Position numbers and translations under genes: made by a program. A stretch of DNA of 64,000 bases, from the NCBI RefSeq assembly GCF_002263495.1, contig NZ_CP022753.1:1302001-1366000 (forward strand). The letters run 5' to 3'. Numbering within the stretch: the stretch's first letter is position 1; each line of letters begins with the position of its first letter. The DNA is from Nocardiopsis gilva YIM 90087 (GTDB lineage: Bacteria > Actinomycetota > Actinomycetes > Streptosporangiales > Streptosporangiaceae). This document shows, one piece after another, positions 27,758 to 37,399 of the stretch. The notes under the pieces are model-generated. The model worked only from the letters and a program-made list of their open reading frames with translations, was not told the origin of the DNA and did not search any database.

Positions 27758-29575
27758 ATGTCGTCGAAACGCCACATCCTGACCGCGGTGGCCTGGCCCT
27801 ACACCAACGGGCCCCGCCACATTGGGCACGTCTCCGGGTTCGGAGTCCCCTCCGACGTCTTCGCTCGCTTCCAGCGAATGTCCGGCCACGACGTGCTGAT
27901 GGTCAGTGGCACCGACGAGCACGGCACGCCGATCCAGGTGCTGGCCGACCGCGAGGGTGTCTCGGCCCGCGAGCTGGCCGACCGGTACAACAAGATCATC
28001 GTCGAGGACCTCGTCGCGCTCGGGCTCTCCTACGACCTGTTCACTCGGACCACGACCGGCAACCACTACGCCGTCGCCCAGGAGCTGTTCACCGGGCTCT
28101 ACGAGAACGACTACATCTTCACCCACACCACCAAGGGCGCCGTCTCTCCGACGACCAAGCGCACGCTGCCCGACCGCTACATCGAGGGCACCTGCCCCAT
28201 CTGCGGTTACGACGGCGCGCGCGGCGACCAGTGCGACAACTGCGGCAACCAGCTCGACCCGATCGACCTGATCGACCCGCGCTCCAAGGTCGACGGTGAG
28301 GTGCCGGAGTTCGTCGACACCGAGCACTTCATGCTCGACCTTCCGGCGTTCACCGACGTGCTCGGCGAGTGGCTGCAGTCCAAGTCCGGCCAGTGGCGCC
28401 CCAACGTCCTGAAGTTCTCCCTGAACCTGCTGGACGACCTGCAGCCCCGGGCGGTCACGCGCGACCTCAACTGGGGCGTGCCGATCCCGATCGAGGGCTG
28501 GAGCGAGAACGAGAACAAGCGCCTCTACGTCTGGTTCGACGCGGTCATCGGCTACCTGTCGGCGGCCATCGAGTGGGCCAAGCGCACCGGCGACCCCGAC
28601 GCGTGGCGCCACTGGTGGCAGAGCGAGGACGCCGAGTCCTACTACTTCATGGGCAAGGACAACATCGTCTTCCACTCCGAGATCTGGCCGGCCATCCTGC
28701 TCGGCTACAACGGAGCGGGCGACCGCGGCGGCACGTCCGGCTCGCTCGGCGCGATGAACCTGCCCACCGAGGTGGTGGCCAGCGAGTTCCTCACGATGGA
28801 GGGCCGCAAGTTCTCCTCGTCGCGGCGCGTGGTCATCTACGTCCGCGACTTCCTGGAGCGCTACTCCGCCGACGCGCTGCGCTACTACATCATCGCCGCC
28901 GGGCCGGAGACCCAGGACACCGACTTCACCTGGGCCGAGTTCGTCCGCCGCAACAACGACGAACTCGTCGCCGCGTGGGGCAACCTGGTCAACCGGTCCA
29001 TCTCGATGGCGGCGAAGAACCTCGGCGAGATCCCCGAGGCGGGGGAGCTCACCGACGAGGACCGCCGCGTCCTGGACCACTCCAAGGCGGCGTTCGCGAC
29101 GGTCGGCGAGCACCTGGACCGGTCCCGGTTCAAGGCGGCCCTGCAGGAGGCCATGCGCACCGTCGCCGAGGCCAACAAGTACATCTCCGAGCAGGCCCCG
29201 TGGGCGCTGAAGAAGACCGACCCGGAGCGGATGAAGACGGTGCTGCACGTCGCGCTGCAGCTCGTCAGCGACGCGAAGACGCTGCTCACGCCGTTCCTTC
29301 CGGAGTCGTCCAACAAGGTGTACGCGATGCTCGGCGGCACCGGTGTGTGGTCGGGCATGCCGCGGATCGACGAGGGCCTCGACACCATCGGCGGTGGGGG
29401 GGAGCTGACCTCCTACCCGGTCATCACCGGTGACTACGCGGACAACGAGGCGAAGTGGGAGTCGGTCCCGATCCGCCCCGGAACGCCGCTGTCGCCGCCC
29501 AAGCCGCTGTTCACCAAGCTCGATCCGAGCGTGGTCGACGAGGAGCTGGCCCGGCTGGAAGAGGCCGCGGGCTAG
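27758..29575 (+). CDS. metG: Methionyl-tRNA synthetase
   Basis: Class I synthetase with the HIGH box in [10 protein letters not shown] (residues 15-24) and the second signature as KFSSSR (residues ~350-355; KMSKS class). A zinc-binding knuckle [18 protein letters not shown] sits in the connective peptide. A C-terminal anticodon-binding helical domain is present, but not the tRNA-binding OB domain of E. coli MetG. The length of 605 residues suits actinobacterial MetG. It is followed by tatD after 126 bp, a usual pairing. Confidence 0.96.
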   Translation: MSSKRHILTAVAWPYTNGPRHIGHVSGFGVPSDVFARFQRMSGHDVLMVSGTDEHGTPIQVLADREGVSARELADRYNKIIVEDLVALGLSYDLFTRTTTGNHYAVAQELFTGLYENDYIFTHTTKGAVSPTTKRTLPDRYIEGTCPICGYDGARGDQCDNCGNQLDPIDLIDPRSKVDGEVPEFVDTEHFMLDLPAFTDVLGEWLQSKSGQWRPNVLKFSLNLLDDLQPRAVTRDLNWGVPIPIEGWSENENKRLYVWFDAVIGYLSAAIEWAKRTGDPDAWRHWWQSEDAESYYFMGKDNIVFHSEIWPAILLGYNGAGDRGGTSGSLGAMNLPTEVVASEFLTMEGRKFSSSRRVVIYVRDFLERYSADALRYYIIAAGPETQDTDFTWAEFVRRNNDELVAAWGNLVNRSISMAAKNLGEIPEAGELTDEDRRVLDHSKAAFATVGEHLDRSRFKAALQEAMRTVAEANKYISEQAPWALKKTDPERMKTVLHVALQLVSDAKTLLTPFLPESSNKVYAMLGGTGVWSGMPRIDEGLDTIGGGGELTSYPVITGDYADNEAKWESVPIRPGTPLSPPKPLFTKLDPSVVDEELARLEEAAG

Positions 29576-29701
29576 CGTGCCGCCGGCGCGGAGCACCGGC
29601 AGCACGGGAAACGGGAATAGACCGACCACCGGCGGATCGTTGTACTCAGCGGTCCGCCGCATCGATGTGCACAGGCTGAGGAAAGAAGGAGACGGACGAC
29701 G

Positions 29702-30625
29702 ATGGGCAAACGCAGTGGCCAGGCCGTTCGAGAACGGAACGCCGCGACCCCGCCGCCCTCCCCAGAGCCGCTGCGCGTCGCCGTGGCCGACAGCCACACC
29801 CACATGGACATGCAGGACCCGGCCGTCCCGGAGATCATCGCCGCCGCCGAGGCCGTGGGCGTCACCCCGCTGATCCAGGTCGGCGTGGACGTCCCCTCCT
29901 CCCAGTGGGCGGCCCAGATCGCCGCCGAGCACCCCACGGTGTGGGCCGCGGTGGCCTTGCACCCCAACGAGGCCCCGCGCCTCGTGCACGGGGACGGCGC
30001 CCAGGGCGTCGAGGTGGATGACACCGACTGGGCGGGCAAGGTGCGCTCCGCCGCGGGCCTGGCCGGGCTGGACGAGGCCGTCGCCGAGATCGACCGCCTG
30101 GCGGCACTCCCGCAGGTGCGGGCCGTGGGCGAGACCGGCCTGGACTACTTCCGCACCGGCGAGGAGGGCGTGGAGGCGCAGCAGGAGTCCTTCCGCCGCC
30201 ACATCGGCATCGCCAAGCGCCACGGCCTGGCCGTGATGATCCACGACCGCGACGCCCACGACGACGTCCTGCGCGTCCTCAAGGAGGAGGGCGCCCCGGA
30301 GAAGGTCGTCTTCCACTGCTTCTCCGGCGACGCCGACATGGCCAGAGTGTGCGCGGACAACGGCTACTTCATGAGCTTCGCGGGCAACGTCACCTTCGCC
30401 AGCGCCCAGCAGCTCCGCGACGCGGCCGAGGTGGCCCCGGCCGACCTGATCCTGGTCGAGACCGACGCCCCCTTCCTCACCCCCAAGCCCTACCGCGGCC
30501 GCCCCAACGCCCCGTACCTCATCCCCCACACCCTGCGCGCCATCGCCGAGGTCAAGGCCATGGACGAGGGTGACCTGGCGGCCACGATCGCGTCGAACGC
30601 CAAGCGCGCCTTCGGCCTGGACTAG
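29702..30625 (+). CDS. tatD: TatD-family metal-dependent DNase
   Basis: An amidohydrolase-fold hydrolase with the metal motif DSHTHMD (residues 30-36), [33 protein letters not shown] and [17 protein letters not shown]. TatD proteins are 3'-5' exonucleases acting on damaged single-stranded DNA or RNA. The first ~28 residues are a non-conserved extension. It is downstream of metG and ends just before the second palindromic element. Confidence 0.93.
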   Translation: MGKRSGQAVRERNAATPPPSPEPLRVAVADSHTHMDMQDPAVPEIIAAAEAVGVTPLIQVGVDVPSSQWAAQIAAEHPTVWAAVALHPNEAPRLVHGDGAQGVEVDDTDWAGKVRSAAGLAGLDEAVAEIDRLAALPQVRAVGETGLDYFRTGEEGVEAQQESFRRHIGIAKRHGLAVMIHDRDAHDDVLRVLKEEGAPEKVVFHCFSGDADMARVCADNGYFMSFAGNVTFASAQQLRDAAEVAPADLILVETDAPFLTPKPYRGRPNAPYLIPHTLRAIAEVKAMDEGDLAATIASNAKRAFGLD

Positions 30626-30641
30626 ACGCTCTTCCCCTTAT

Positions 30642-30707
30642 CCGTTGATCTCGGCGGAGTGCACCTCATACCCGCGAGTAGAAGGTGCACTCCGCCGAGA
30701 TCAACGG
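30642..30707. repeat. 66-nt palindromic element, copy 2
   Basis: A 25-bp perfect inverted repeat (30642-30666 with 30683-30707) with a 16-nt loop, total 66 nt. The ends CCGTTGATCTCGG/CCGAGATCAACGG are identical to copy 1, while the inner arm differs and remains fully paired. It lies between convergent tatD and the CoA-transferase gene. The minus-strand frame is open: VDLGGVHLL...TPPRST. Confidence 0.9.
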
Positions 30708-30725
30708 GGCGTGGGTGTGGCCGCG

Positions 30726-31827
30726 CTACTCCAGCTCCACGCCCCAGGCCTTGAGGGCGTCCTCCAGGGCGGGCTCGGGGTAGTCCGGGTCGCGGGTGGC
30801 GGCTCCGGGGGTGCGGCTGAAGCGGGGCGCCGGTCCCGGGTAGAGGTGGTCGCCCTTGCGGACGACGGAGCCGCGGGCTTGGACATGGGGGTGGTCGGCG
30901 GCCTCGGGCATGGACAGGATCGGCTGGACGCACGCCTCGGTGTCGCCAAGGAGGTCGGCCCACTCCTCGCGGGTGCGGGTGCGCAGGACCTCGGCGAAGC
31001 GCTCGCGCAGTTCGGGCCAGCGGTCGCGGTCCCACTGGTCGGGGAGGTCGGCGTCGGCGAGGCCGATGCCCCGCAGGAAGGCCGCGTAGAACTGCGGTTC
31101 GATGCAGCCGACGGAGACGTGCTTCCCGTCGGCGCACTCGTAGACGTCGTACCAGGGTGCCCCGGTGTCGAGGTAGTTGGTGCCGCGCTCGTCGGTCCAC
31201 GAGCCGCGCCGGCGGTCCTCGTAGATCATCGACGCGAGGAACGCGCTGCCGTCGACCATCGCGGCGTCCACCACCTGCCCCCGGCCGGAGGACTGCCGCT
31301 CGACGAGGGCGCTGAGGATGCCGGTGACGACGAACATCGTGCCGCCGCCGAAGTCGCCGAGCAGGTTGACCGGGGGCAGCGGCGCCTCGCCTTGGCGGCC
31401 GATGGAGTGCAGGGTCCCGTTCAGCGAGATGTAGTTCATGTCGTGCCCGGCGCGGTGGGCGAGCGGCCCGTCCTGGCCCCAGCCGGTCATGCGCGCGTAC
31501 ACCAGCCGCGGGTTGAGGTCGAGGCAGTCGTCCGGGCCGAGTCCGCGCCGCTCCATGGCGCCGGGGCGGAACCCCTCCAGCAGCACGTCGGCGGCGGCGA
31601 TCAGGCGGCGGGCGGTGGCGACGCCCTCCTCGGTCTTGAGGTCGACGCCGAGGACCGGGCGTCCGGAGGCCATGTGCGGGCGCGGGCACCCGCGCGGACC
31701 GCGTCGGCGGTGGCGGGCGGTCCAGCCGGATGACGTCGGCGCCGAGGTCGGCGAGGAGCATCGCGGCCATCGGCCCCGGACCGATACCGGCGAACTCCAC
31801 GACCCGGATGCCGTTGAGGGGACCCAT
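30726..31827 (-). pseudogene. CaiB/BaiF-family CoA-transferase (or alpha-methylacyl-CoA racemase) with a frameshift
   Basis: The start is clear: AGGAGG 7 nt before ATG 31827, then [20 protein letters not shown] and [18 protein letters not shown]. After about 31710 the homology continues in another frame with [58 protein letters not shown] (which carries the catalytic-Asp region) and [20 protein letters not shown] to the end. One indel near 31685-31720 therefore splits a ~365-residue gene of the AMACR type. Either it is a recent pseudogene or one base is miscalled in a GC-rich run. Confidence 0.82.
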
Positions 31828-32005
31828 CGGTAAGCCTCCTGGGAGCACGATTCGAATCTCGTTCGGTTTCTTATTGTGCGGGTCCAGGAGCCAATGCGCC
31901 ATGCCCCAGCCGCTGGACCGGCCGTCCTGCCCCGGCGGCCTGGCAAAATATGTGGGTGACCCACGCTGAGATACCCGATTCCTCCGCCTGCTCACCCCGG
32001 CCGAT

Positions 32006-32836
32006 GTGCGGCGGCTCGCCGACCGTCTGGGCGTTCGGCCGACCAAGACGCTCGGTCAGAACTTCGTCATCGACCACGGGACCGTGCGCCGGATCGTGCG
32101 TGTCGCCGAGGTCGGCGCCGACGACGTCGTCCTGGAGGTGGGTCCCGGTCTCGGGTCGCTCACGCTGGCGCTGCTTCCGCACGTCCGCCATGTCACCGCG
32201 ATCGAGATCGATCCCACACTGGCCGAGGCGCTGCCCACCACGGTGAGCGAGCACGCCCCGGATCTCGCCGACCGGCTGCGCGTCGTCACCGCCGACGCCA
32301 TGCGCGTCGCGGAGATCCCCGGTCCCGAGCCGACGGCGCTGGTGGCCAACCTCCCCTACAACGTCGCCGTTCCCGTGGTCCTGCACCTGCTGGAACTGCT
32401 GCCGTCGTTGCGGCGCGGCCTGGTCATGGTGCAGGCGGAGGTGGCCGACCGGCTCGCCGCGCGGCCCGGGAGCCGCACCTACGGGGTGCCGTCGGCCAAG
32501 GCCGCCTGGTACGCGGAGGTCCGGCGCGCGGGCGCCGTCGGCCGCAACGTCTTCTGGCCGGCGCCCAAAGTCGACTCCGGGCTCGTGGAGCTGCGCCGCC
32601 GCCCGGCACCCAGCGCGAGCGCGTCCCGAGAGCAGGTGTTCGCGGTCATCGACGCCGCCTTCGCCCAGCGCCGCAAGACGCTGCGGGTGGCCCTGTCTTC
32701 CTGGGCCGGCTCCGCACCGGCCGCCGAGGCCGCCCTGCGCGCCGCCGGGGTCGATCCGTCGGCGCGGGGCGAGTCCCTGGACGTAGCGGCGTTCGCCCGC
32801 ATCGCCGAGCAGGCGCCCCCGCGGCCGGAGAGCTGA
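32006..32836 (+). CDS. rsmA: 16S rRNA (adenine1518/1519-N6)-dimethyltransferase
   Basis: KsgA/Rsm[38 protein letters not shown] (SAM motif I), [19 protein letters not shown] and [17 protein letters not shown] (NLPY catalytic motif) are all present. It dimethylates two adenines in helix 45. The in-frame start is GTG 32006. A stretch resembling the usual N-terminus (GTG at 31955, [10 protein letters not shown]) lies one frame off, so the true start may be upstream with one C missing near 31989. The core enzyme is intact either way. Confidence 0.93.
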   Translation: MRRLADRLGVRPTKTLGQNFVIDHGTVRRIVRVAEVGADDVVLEVGPGLGSLTLALLPHVRHVTAIEIDPTLAEALPTTVSEHAPDLADRLRVVTADAMRVAEIPGPEPTALVANLPYNVAVPVVLHLLELLPSLRRGLVMVQAEVADRLAARPGSRTYGVPSAKAAWYAEVRRAGAVGRNVFWPAPKVDSGLVELRRRPAPSASASREQVFAVIDAAFAQRRKTLRVALSSWAGSAPAAEAALRAAGVDPSARGESLDVAAFARIAEQAPPRPES

Positions 32837-32924
32837 CCGCCGCCAGCCTGCGGGCGATACCGGAGCCGGCACTGGCCGCTCTGCTCCCGGGGCCGGGCCC
32901 GGCGCGCCCGGGTCTCCCGGGCGC

Positions 32925-34907
32925 TCAGGCGCTCCGCGGGATGTCGTTGACCGGGATCTCCGCCGGTTCGCTCTGCGGCTGACTGCGCAGCACGAGCTGG
33001 GCGGAGTCGAGGACGGACTCGTCCTCCACGAAGAAGACCAGCGTTCCCTCGGCAGCGTTGTTGGACTCCACCGGATGCCACAGAGGGGTGTTGGCCTCCG
33101 ACCCCAGCGGCTTCTCCGCCGCCAGGACCTTGCCGTCGCCGCCCTTCAACTCCTGCCATTCGTGGTTCAGGCTGAGCGTGCGGTTCGACGTGTTCTCCAC
33201 GAACAGGGTGAACACGCAGTACGTCCCCTTGTCCGGGATGGACCGTTCGCCGGGGTCCGGGGTGCAGGTGTACTCCTGCGCCTTGAACACCATCCTGGCG
33301 TCGGCGTCGGCGCCCCGGCTCGGCTGGGTGCGGTCGTCGACGTCGGGATCGCTTCCGGCGGCGTCCTGCTGGGCGCCGGTCTTCTGCTGGTCGCTCGACC
33401 CGTCGCCCTGCCCGAACCAGGGCAGTCCGCTGAGCCCATTGAAGCCGAGCATGGTCAGCGCGGTGAACAGCACGAGCACCAGGGCGACCGCGATGACCGC
33501 CGTGATCGCGACCCACTTCATCCGCCGCTTCGTCGGCTGCAGTGGGCGATGCGGGGGTGGCGGGACCGGCGGCACGTACGGCTGCGCCTGCGGCCGTACC
33601 GGACCCGTCTGGCCGCTGCGCTGCCGGTCCGGCTGCGCCTGCGGGCCGACCGGGGGGATCGGTCCCGTCTGGTTCGGGGCGACCGCGGGAAACTGCCCCG
33701 TCTGGTGCACGGGGAACTGCCCGGTCTGGTGGACCGGGGGCTGCTGGGCCACACCCGCCGCCGGGCGCTGCATCTGCTGGCTCTGGTTGGCCGGCGGCAT
33801 CGGCGCCTGCTGGGGCTGTTGGGCCTGCGGCGCGTGCTGCGCCGGTTGGGGCTGCTGCGCCTGCTGGGGCTGTTGGTGATGCTGGGGGTAGGGGGGTGGG
33901 CCATGCCCCGGCGGAGCGGCGGGAGCCGGACCCGGCGGGCGCACACCGGTCATGTTCGGGTGCGGTCCGGGGTGGTGCCCCTGCGGCGGCATGGGCGGCA
34001 TCGGGGGCAGGTTCGGCCGCCAGGACTGGTGGAGCGCGTGGCTCACCAGTTCGGTGGCGCCGCCGGGGTCGTCCTCTCCGCCGGCGAGCTCCAGCATCAG
34101 GTCCTGGGCCTTGGGCCGGCGCTCGGGCTCCTTGGCCAGCGCCTGGCGCACCAGGCGGTCGAGCGGGCTGTCCAGGCTGCCCAGCTGCGGCTCGGCGAAC
34201 AGCACCCGCTTACCGAGCGTCATGGCGTCGCCGTTCCCGAACGGATGCGTGCCGTTCCCGGCGAACGCCACCAGGCACCCCCAGGCGAAAATGTCCGCCG
34301 AGGTGGTGACCTGCTCCTCCAGCAGCTGCTCGGGCGCCATCCACCCCGGACTGCCCATGACGATGCCGGTCTGGGTGTGGTTGGACCGCGTGTCCATCGC
34401 CCGCGCGATGCCGAAGTCGATCACCCGCGGGCCGGAGAGGGACAGCAGCACGTTGGCCGGCTTGAGGTCCCGGTGCACCAGCCCCGCCCGGTGGATGGCG
34501 GCGAGGGCCGCCGCCACACCCAGCGCGAAGCCGTGCAGGGTGCTGGAGTCGAGCGCCCCGTGCTCGGCGATGTGCTCGGCCAGAGCGGTCCCCGCGATGT
34601 ACTCGGTGACCATGTACGGCCGGTTCTCGAACGTCCCGTGGTCGACGACCTTGGCGGTGCAGAAGGAGGCGACCCGCCGGGCGTTCTCCATCTCGTCATG
34701 GAAACGGGCACGGGTGGCCTCGTCGAAGGCGAGCTCCGGCCGGATCACCTTGATCGCGACCTGGGCACCCTTCTCAGGGGTACGGCCGAGGTAGACCGTC
34801 CCCATTCCTCCGCTGCCCAGTCGCCCGGCCAGCACGTATGGACCGATGGTGGCCGGATCCCCGGCGGCCAACGGTTCCAGGTTCTTCGGGAGCCCATCCG
34901 ACGGCAA
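32925..34907 (-). CDS. Membrane Ser/Thr protein kinase with Gln/Pro-rich linker
   Basis: The N-terminal Hanks-type kinase has LGSGGMGTVYLG (P-loop, ~30-41), AIK (K53), HRDLKPAN (~145-152), DFG (~164-166) and a GSPGWMAPEQ activation/P+1 segment. Residues ~290-455 are a Pro/Gln-rich linker with repeated HQTGQFP and QTGP units. A single TM (VAITAVIAVALVLVLFTALT) precedes an extracellular domain of ~150 residues with YTCTPDPGERSIPDKGTYCV and TLFVENTSNRTLSL, a DUF4352-like beta fold rather than PASTA repeats. TTG 34907 is chosen as start because GGGGAGG lies 5-6 nt upstream; GTG at 34931 is an alternative. It sits between rsmA and ispE, which are often adjacent. Confidence 0.88.
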   Translation of the reverse strand: MPSDGLPKNLEPLAAGDPATIGPYVLAGRLGSGGMGTVYLGRTPEKGAQVAIKVIRPELAFDEATRARFHDEMENARRVASFCTAKVVDHGTFENRPYMVTEYIAGTALAEHIAEHGALDSSTLHGFALGVAAALAAIHRAGLVHRDLKPANVLLSLSGPRVIDFGIARAMDTRSNHTQTGIVMGSPGWMAPEQLLEEQVTTSADIFAWGCLVAFAGNGTHPFGNGDAMTLGKRVLFAEPQLGSLDSPLDRLVRQALAKEPERRPKAQDLMLELAGGEDDPGGATELVSHALHQSWRPNLPPMPPMPPQGHHPGPHPNMTGVRPPGPAPAAPPGHGPPPYPQHHQQPQQAQQPQPAQHAPQAQQPQQAPMPPANQSQQMQRPAAGVAQQPPVHQTGQFPVHQTGQFPAVAPNQTGPIPPVGPQAQPDRQRSGQTGPVRPQAQPYVPPVPPPPHRPLQPTKRRMKWVAITAVIAVALVLVLFTALTMLGFNGLSGLPWFGQGDGSSDQQKTGAQQDAAGSDPDVDDRTQPSRGADADARMVFKAQEYTCTPDPGERSIPDKGTYCVFTLFVENTSNRTLSLNHEWQELKGGDGKVLAAEKPLGSEANTPLWHPVESNNAAEGTLVFFVEDESVLDSAQLVLRSQPQSEPAEIPVNDIPRSA

Positions 34908-35162
34908 GCGATCCTCCCCGACGGTGTCCACACTCCGTCTGGCCCCAAGGTAGCGGGGATTGTGCCCAGATACCCACCCGCGCAGGCCACTGCGCCCGAA
35001 TCGGGCCGATCGGAACGACCCGACCGGAGGTGGAACCGTGACCGGGACACCCACCTGAAGCGCGTGCGGCACCTGTGGTGACACAACGCCCCGGCCGCAC
35101 AAGTATCCCTTCGGGGGTTCGTGGGCTCACAGGGGTGGGGGTTCCTTTACGATCTAGGACTC

Positions 35163-36104
35163 GTGACCGCTAATACCGCCGTGACCGTACGGGTACCCGC
35201 GAAGGTGAACCTCCAGCTGGCGGTGGGGCCGGCGCGCGAAGATGGATACCACGATCTGGTCAATGTCTTTCACGCCGTTTCGCTGTTCGACGAGGTTACC
35301 GTCAGCGAGGCGCAGCCGCGCGCGGAGCGTGAGTTCGTTCGGCTGAGTGTCGCCGGGGATCTGGGCTCCCACACCGATCTGGTCCCCCTCGACGACACCA
35401 ATCTGGCCGCGCGTGCCGCGCGCCTCGTCGCACGGCGGGCCACCCATGCCGGCCCGATCGACATGCACCTCAACAAGCGGATCCCGGTGGCCGGGGGCAT
35501 GGCGGGCGGCAGCGCCGACGCCGCCGCGGCCCTGGTGGCGTGCGACGCGCTCTGGGGCACGGGCCTGTCGGCGGACGCTCTGCTCGCGATGGCCGCCCAA
35601 CTGGGAAGCGATGTCGCCTTCCCGCTCGTCGGCGCGACGGCGGTGGGAACCGGACGCGGCGAGATGCTCACGCCGGTGGAGAGTGCGGGCCGCTACCAGT
35701 GGGTGTTCGCGCTGTCCGACGAGGGCTTGTCGACGGCCGCCGTCTTCGCCGAATACGACCGGTTGCGTCCGGACGCGCCCGAACCGCACGGCGACGAGCG
35801 GTTGATGGCCGCGCTCGCCGCGGGCGACGCCCGGCGGCTCGGTGCGGCGCTCAGCAACGACCTGGAGCGCGCGGCCCTGTCCCTGCGCCCGGACCTGGCC
35901 GCGACCCTCGACGTCGGACGCGCGGCCGGAGCGGTCGGCGCGATCGTCTCCGGGTCCGGGCCGACCTGCGCCTTCCTGGCCGAGGACGAGGACGGTGCCG
36001 AGGCCGTCGCCACGGCCCTGGAGAAGTCCGGCACGTGTGAGCGGACCGTGCGGGCCTACGGCGACGTCGCGGGCGCGACCGTCGTCCGCCACGAGAGCGC
36101 CTGA
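35163..36104 (+). CDS. ispE: 4-diphosphocytidyl-2-C-methyl-D-erythritol kinase
   Basis: A GHMP kinase of the MEP isoprenoid pathway: VRVPAKVNLQLAVGPAREDGYHDLVNVFHAV at the N-terminus, the ATP loop RIPVAGGMAGGSADAAAAL (residues ~104-122), LGSDVAFPLVGATAVGTGRGE and AIVSGSGPTCAFL. The GTG start at 35163 fits the family N-terminus. It supplies precursors for all isoprenoids, including the polyprenyl carriers used by the polysaccharide genes. Confidence 0.95.
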   Translation: MTANTAVTVRVPAKVNLQLAVGPAREDGYHDLVNVFHAVSLFDEVTVSEAQPRAEREFVRLSVAGDLGSHTDLVPLDDTNLAARAARLVARRATHAGPIDMHLNKRIPVAGGMAGGSADAAAALVACDALWGTGLSADALLAMAAQLGSDVAFPLVGATAVGTGRGEMLTPVESAGRYQWVFALSDEGLSTAAVFAEYDRLRPDAPEPHGDERLMAALAAGDARRLGAALSNDLERAALSLRPDLAATLDVGRAAGAVGAIVSGSGPTCAFLAEDEDGAEAVATALEKSGTCERTVRAYGDVAGATVVRHESA

Positions 36105-36160
36105 GGCCGCCTCGTAGTGAGGAAGCCGAGGATCTACCCCGGCGGCGTCCACTCCAGCGC

Positions 36161-36622
36161 TCAGAGCCCTCCCTCGCTGGCGGGCTTGAGGCGCGGCGCC
36201 CCCGGACCCTTGGCGGCCAGGGCGTCGTCCTGGTTGTACAGGCCGCACGCCTTGAGGGAGAGGCAGCCGCAGCCGACGCACCCGGAGAGCCGGTCGCGGA
36301 GCCGCTGCAGGGCGTCGATCCGGGCGTCGAGTTCTTCCTGCCACTGCTCGGAGAGCCGCGCCCAGTCCCGCACCGTCGGCGTCCGGTTGTCGGGCAGTGT
36401 CGCCAGCGCGTCCTGAATCTCGCTCAGGGTCAACCCCACCCGTTGTGCGGCGGAGATGAACGCGAGGCGGCGCAGTGTGCCGCGGTGGTACCGGCGCTGG
36501 TTGCCGGACGTCCGCTCGCTGGTGATCAACCCCCGATCCTCGTAGTAGCGGAGAGTGGTGTGCGGGACCCCGCTGCGCTCGGCGAGCTGGCCGATGGTGA
36601 GCCGTACCGGTAGGTGGGGCAT
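36161..36622 (-). CDS. soxR: Redox-sensing MerR-family regulator SoxR
   Basis: An N-terminal MerR winged helix (LTIGQLAERSGVPHTTLRYYEDRGLI) and dimerisation helix are followed by the [2Fe-2S] ligand motif CVGCGCLSLKAC, which defines SoxR. Oxidation of the cluster by redox-cycling compounds activates target promoters with 19-20 bp spacers. It is divergent from the split transketolase, with a matching operator in the 75-bp gap. Confidence 0.95.
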   Translation of the reverse strand: MPHLPVRLTIGQLAERSGVPHTTLRYYEDRGLITSERTSGNQRRYHRGTLRRLAFISAAQRVGLTLSEIQDALATLPDNRTPTVRDWARLSEQWQEELDARIDALQRLRDRLSGCVGCGCLSLKACGLYNQDDALAAKGPGAPRLKPASEGGL

Positions 36623-36660
36623 GTCACATCCTGGTGCGTGGTCGCTTCCCGGTTTCGGGC

Positions 36661-36692
36661 TTGACCTCTAGTTAGCTTGAAGTCTGAAACTT
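36661..36692 (+). promoter_or_regulatory. Candidate SoxR box and transketolase promoter
   Basis: TTGACC (36661-36666, -35-like) is followed by the dyad ACCTCTAGTT/AGCTTGAAGT (36665-36684) and AAACTT (36687-36692). The dyad matches the ACCTCAAGTTAACTTGAGGT pattern known for SoxR operators at most positions. The roughly 20-bp spacer is the MerR-family hallmark. The transketolase ATG follows 5 nt later, so the mRNA would be nearly leaderless. Confidence 0.6.
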
Positions 36693-36697
36693 ACGGC

Positions 36698-37399
36698 ATG
36701 TCCACGACGACACTCTCCCGGTACGCCGACCTTCCCGCCCTCATCGGGTTGATGACCGGCGACGAAAAGCACCAGGCAGCGTCCGCCTCGACGCTGGACG
36801 CCCTGTGGGTCCTCTACGACCGCGTCCTCAACCTCACTCCCGAGACGGTGGACGACCCCGACCGCGACCGCTTCCTGCTCTCCAAGGGCCACGGCCCCTC
36901 CGCCTACTACGCCGTCCTGGCGACCAAGGGCTTCATCGACGTCCGCACCCTGCGCAACTGGACCGAGTTCGACTCGCCGCTCGGCTACCACCCCGACCGG
37001 GTGCTCGTCCCCGGTGTCGAGGTCGGCAGCGGCTCGCTCGGCCACGGCCTCGGCCTGGCCGTGGGCACCGCCCTCGGCCTGCGTGCCCAGGGCCGCACCA
37101 AGCCCCGCGTCTTCGTTCTGGTCGGCGACGGCGAACTCGACGAAGGCAGCAACCACGAGGCCATCGCCGCGGCCGGACGGCTCGGACTGGACGCCATCAC
37201 CGTCATCGCCATCGACAACCGCTCCGCCACCCACGGGTGGCCCGGCGGCATCGCCGAGCGCTTCAAGGTCGAGGGCTGGGCCGCCCGCACGGTCAGCGGG
37301 CGCGACCACGACGCCCTCTACTCCGCCTTCACCACCCCCCACTCCGGCCGCCCGCTCGTGGTGGTCGCCCACGTGAACAAGAAGGGATCGGTTCGGTGA
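36698..37399 (+). CDS. Transketolase N-terminal subunit (TPP domain)
   Basis: The first half of a split transketolase: FLLSKGHGPSAYYAVLATKG, VEVGSGSLGHGLGLAVGTAL, and the TPP/Mg motif VGDGELDEGSNHEAIAAAG...DNR. The product is about 233 residues. It works with the next gene as a heteromeric enzyme that moves ketol units, or serves a related aldehyde transfer. An upstream TTG at 36677 is in frame, but ATG 36698 fits the promoter geometry. Its stop overlaps the next start (GTGA). Confidence 0.9.
   Translation: MSTTTLSRYADLPALIGLMTGDEKHQAASASTLDALWVLYDRVLNLTPETVDDPDRDRFLLSKGHGPSAYYAVLATKGFIDVRTLRNWTEFDSPLGYHPDRVLVPGVEVGSGSLGHGLGLAVGTALGLRAQGRTKPRVFVLVGDGELDEGSNHEAIAAAGRLGLDAITVIAIDNRSATHGWPGGIAERFKVEGWAARTVSGRDHDALYSAFTTPHSGRPLVVVAHVNKKGSVR

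Noticed and set aside
27536-30529. 997-codon minus-strand frame opposite metG and tatD
   Set aside because: Shadow frame; metG and tatD catalytic motifs are on the plus strand and the antisense product has no domain.
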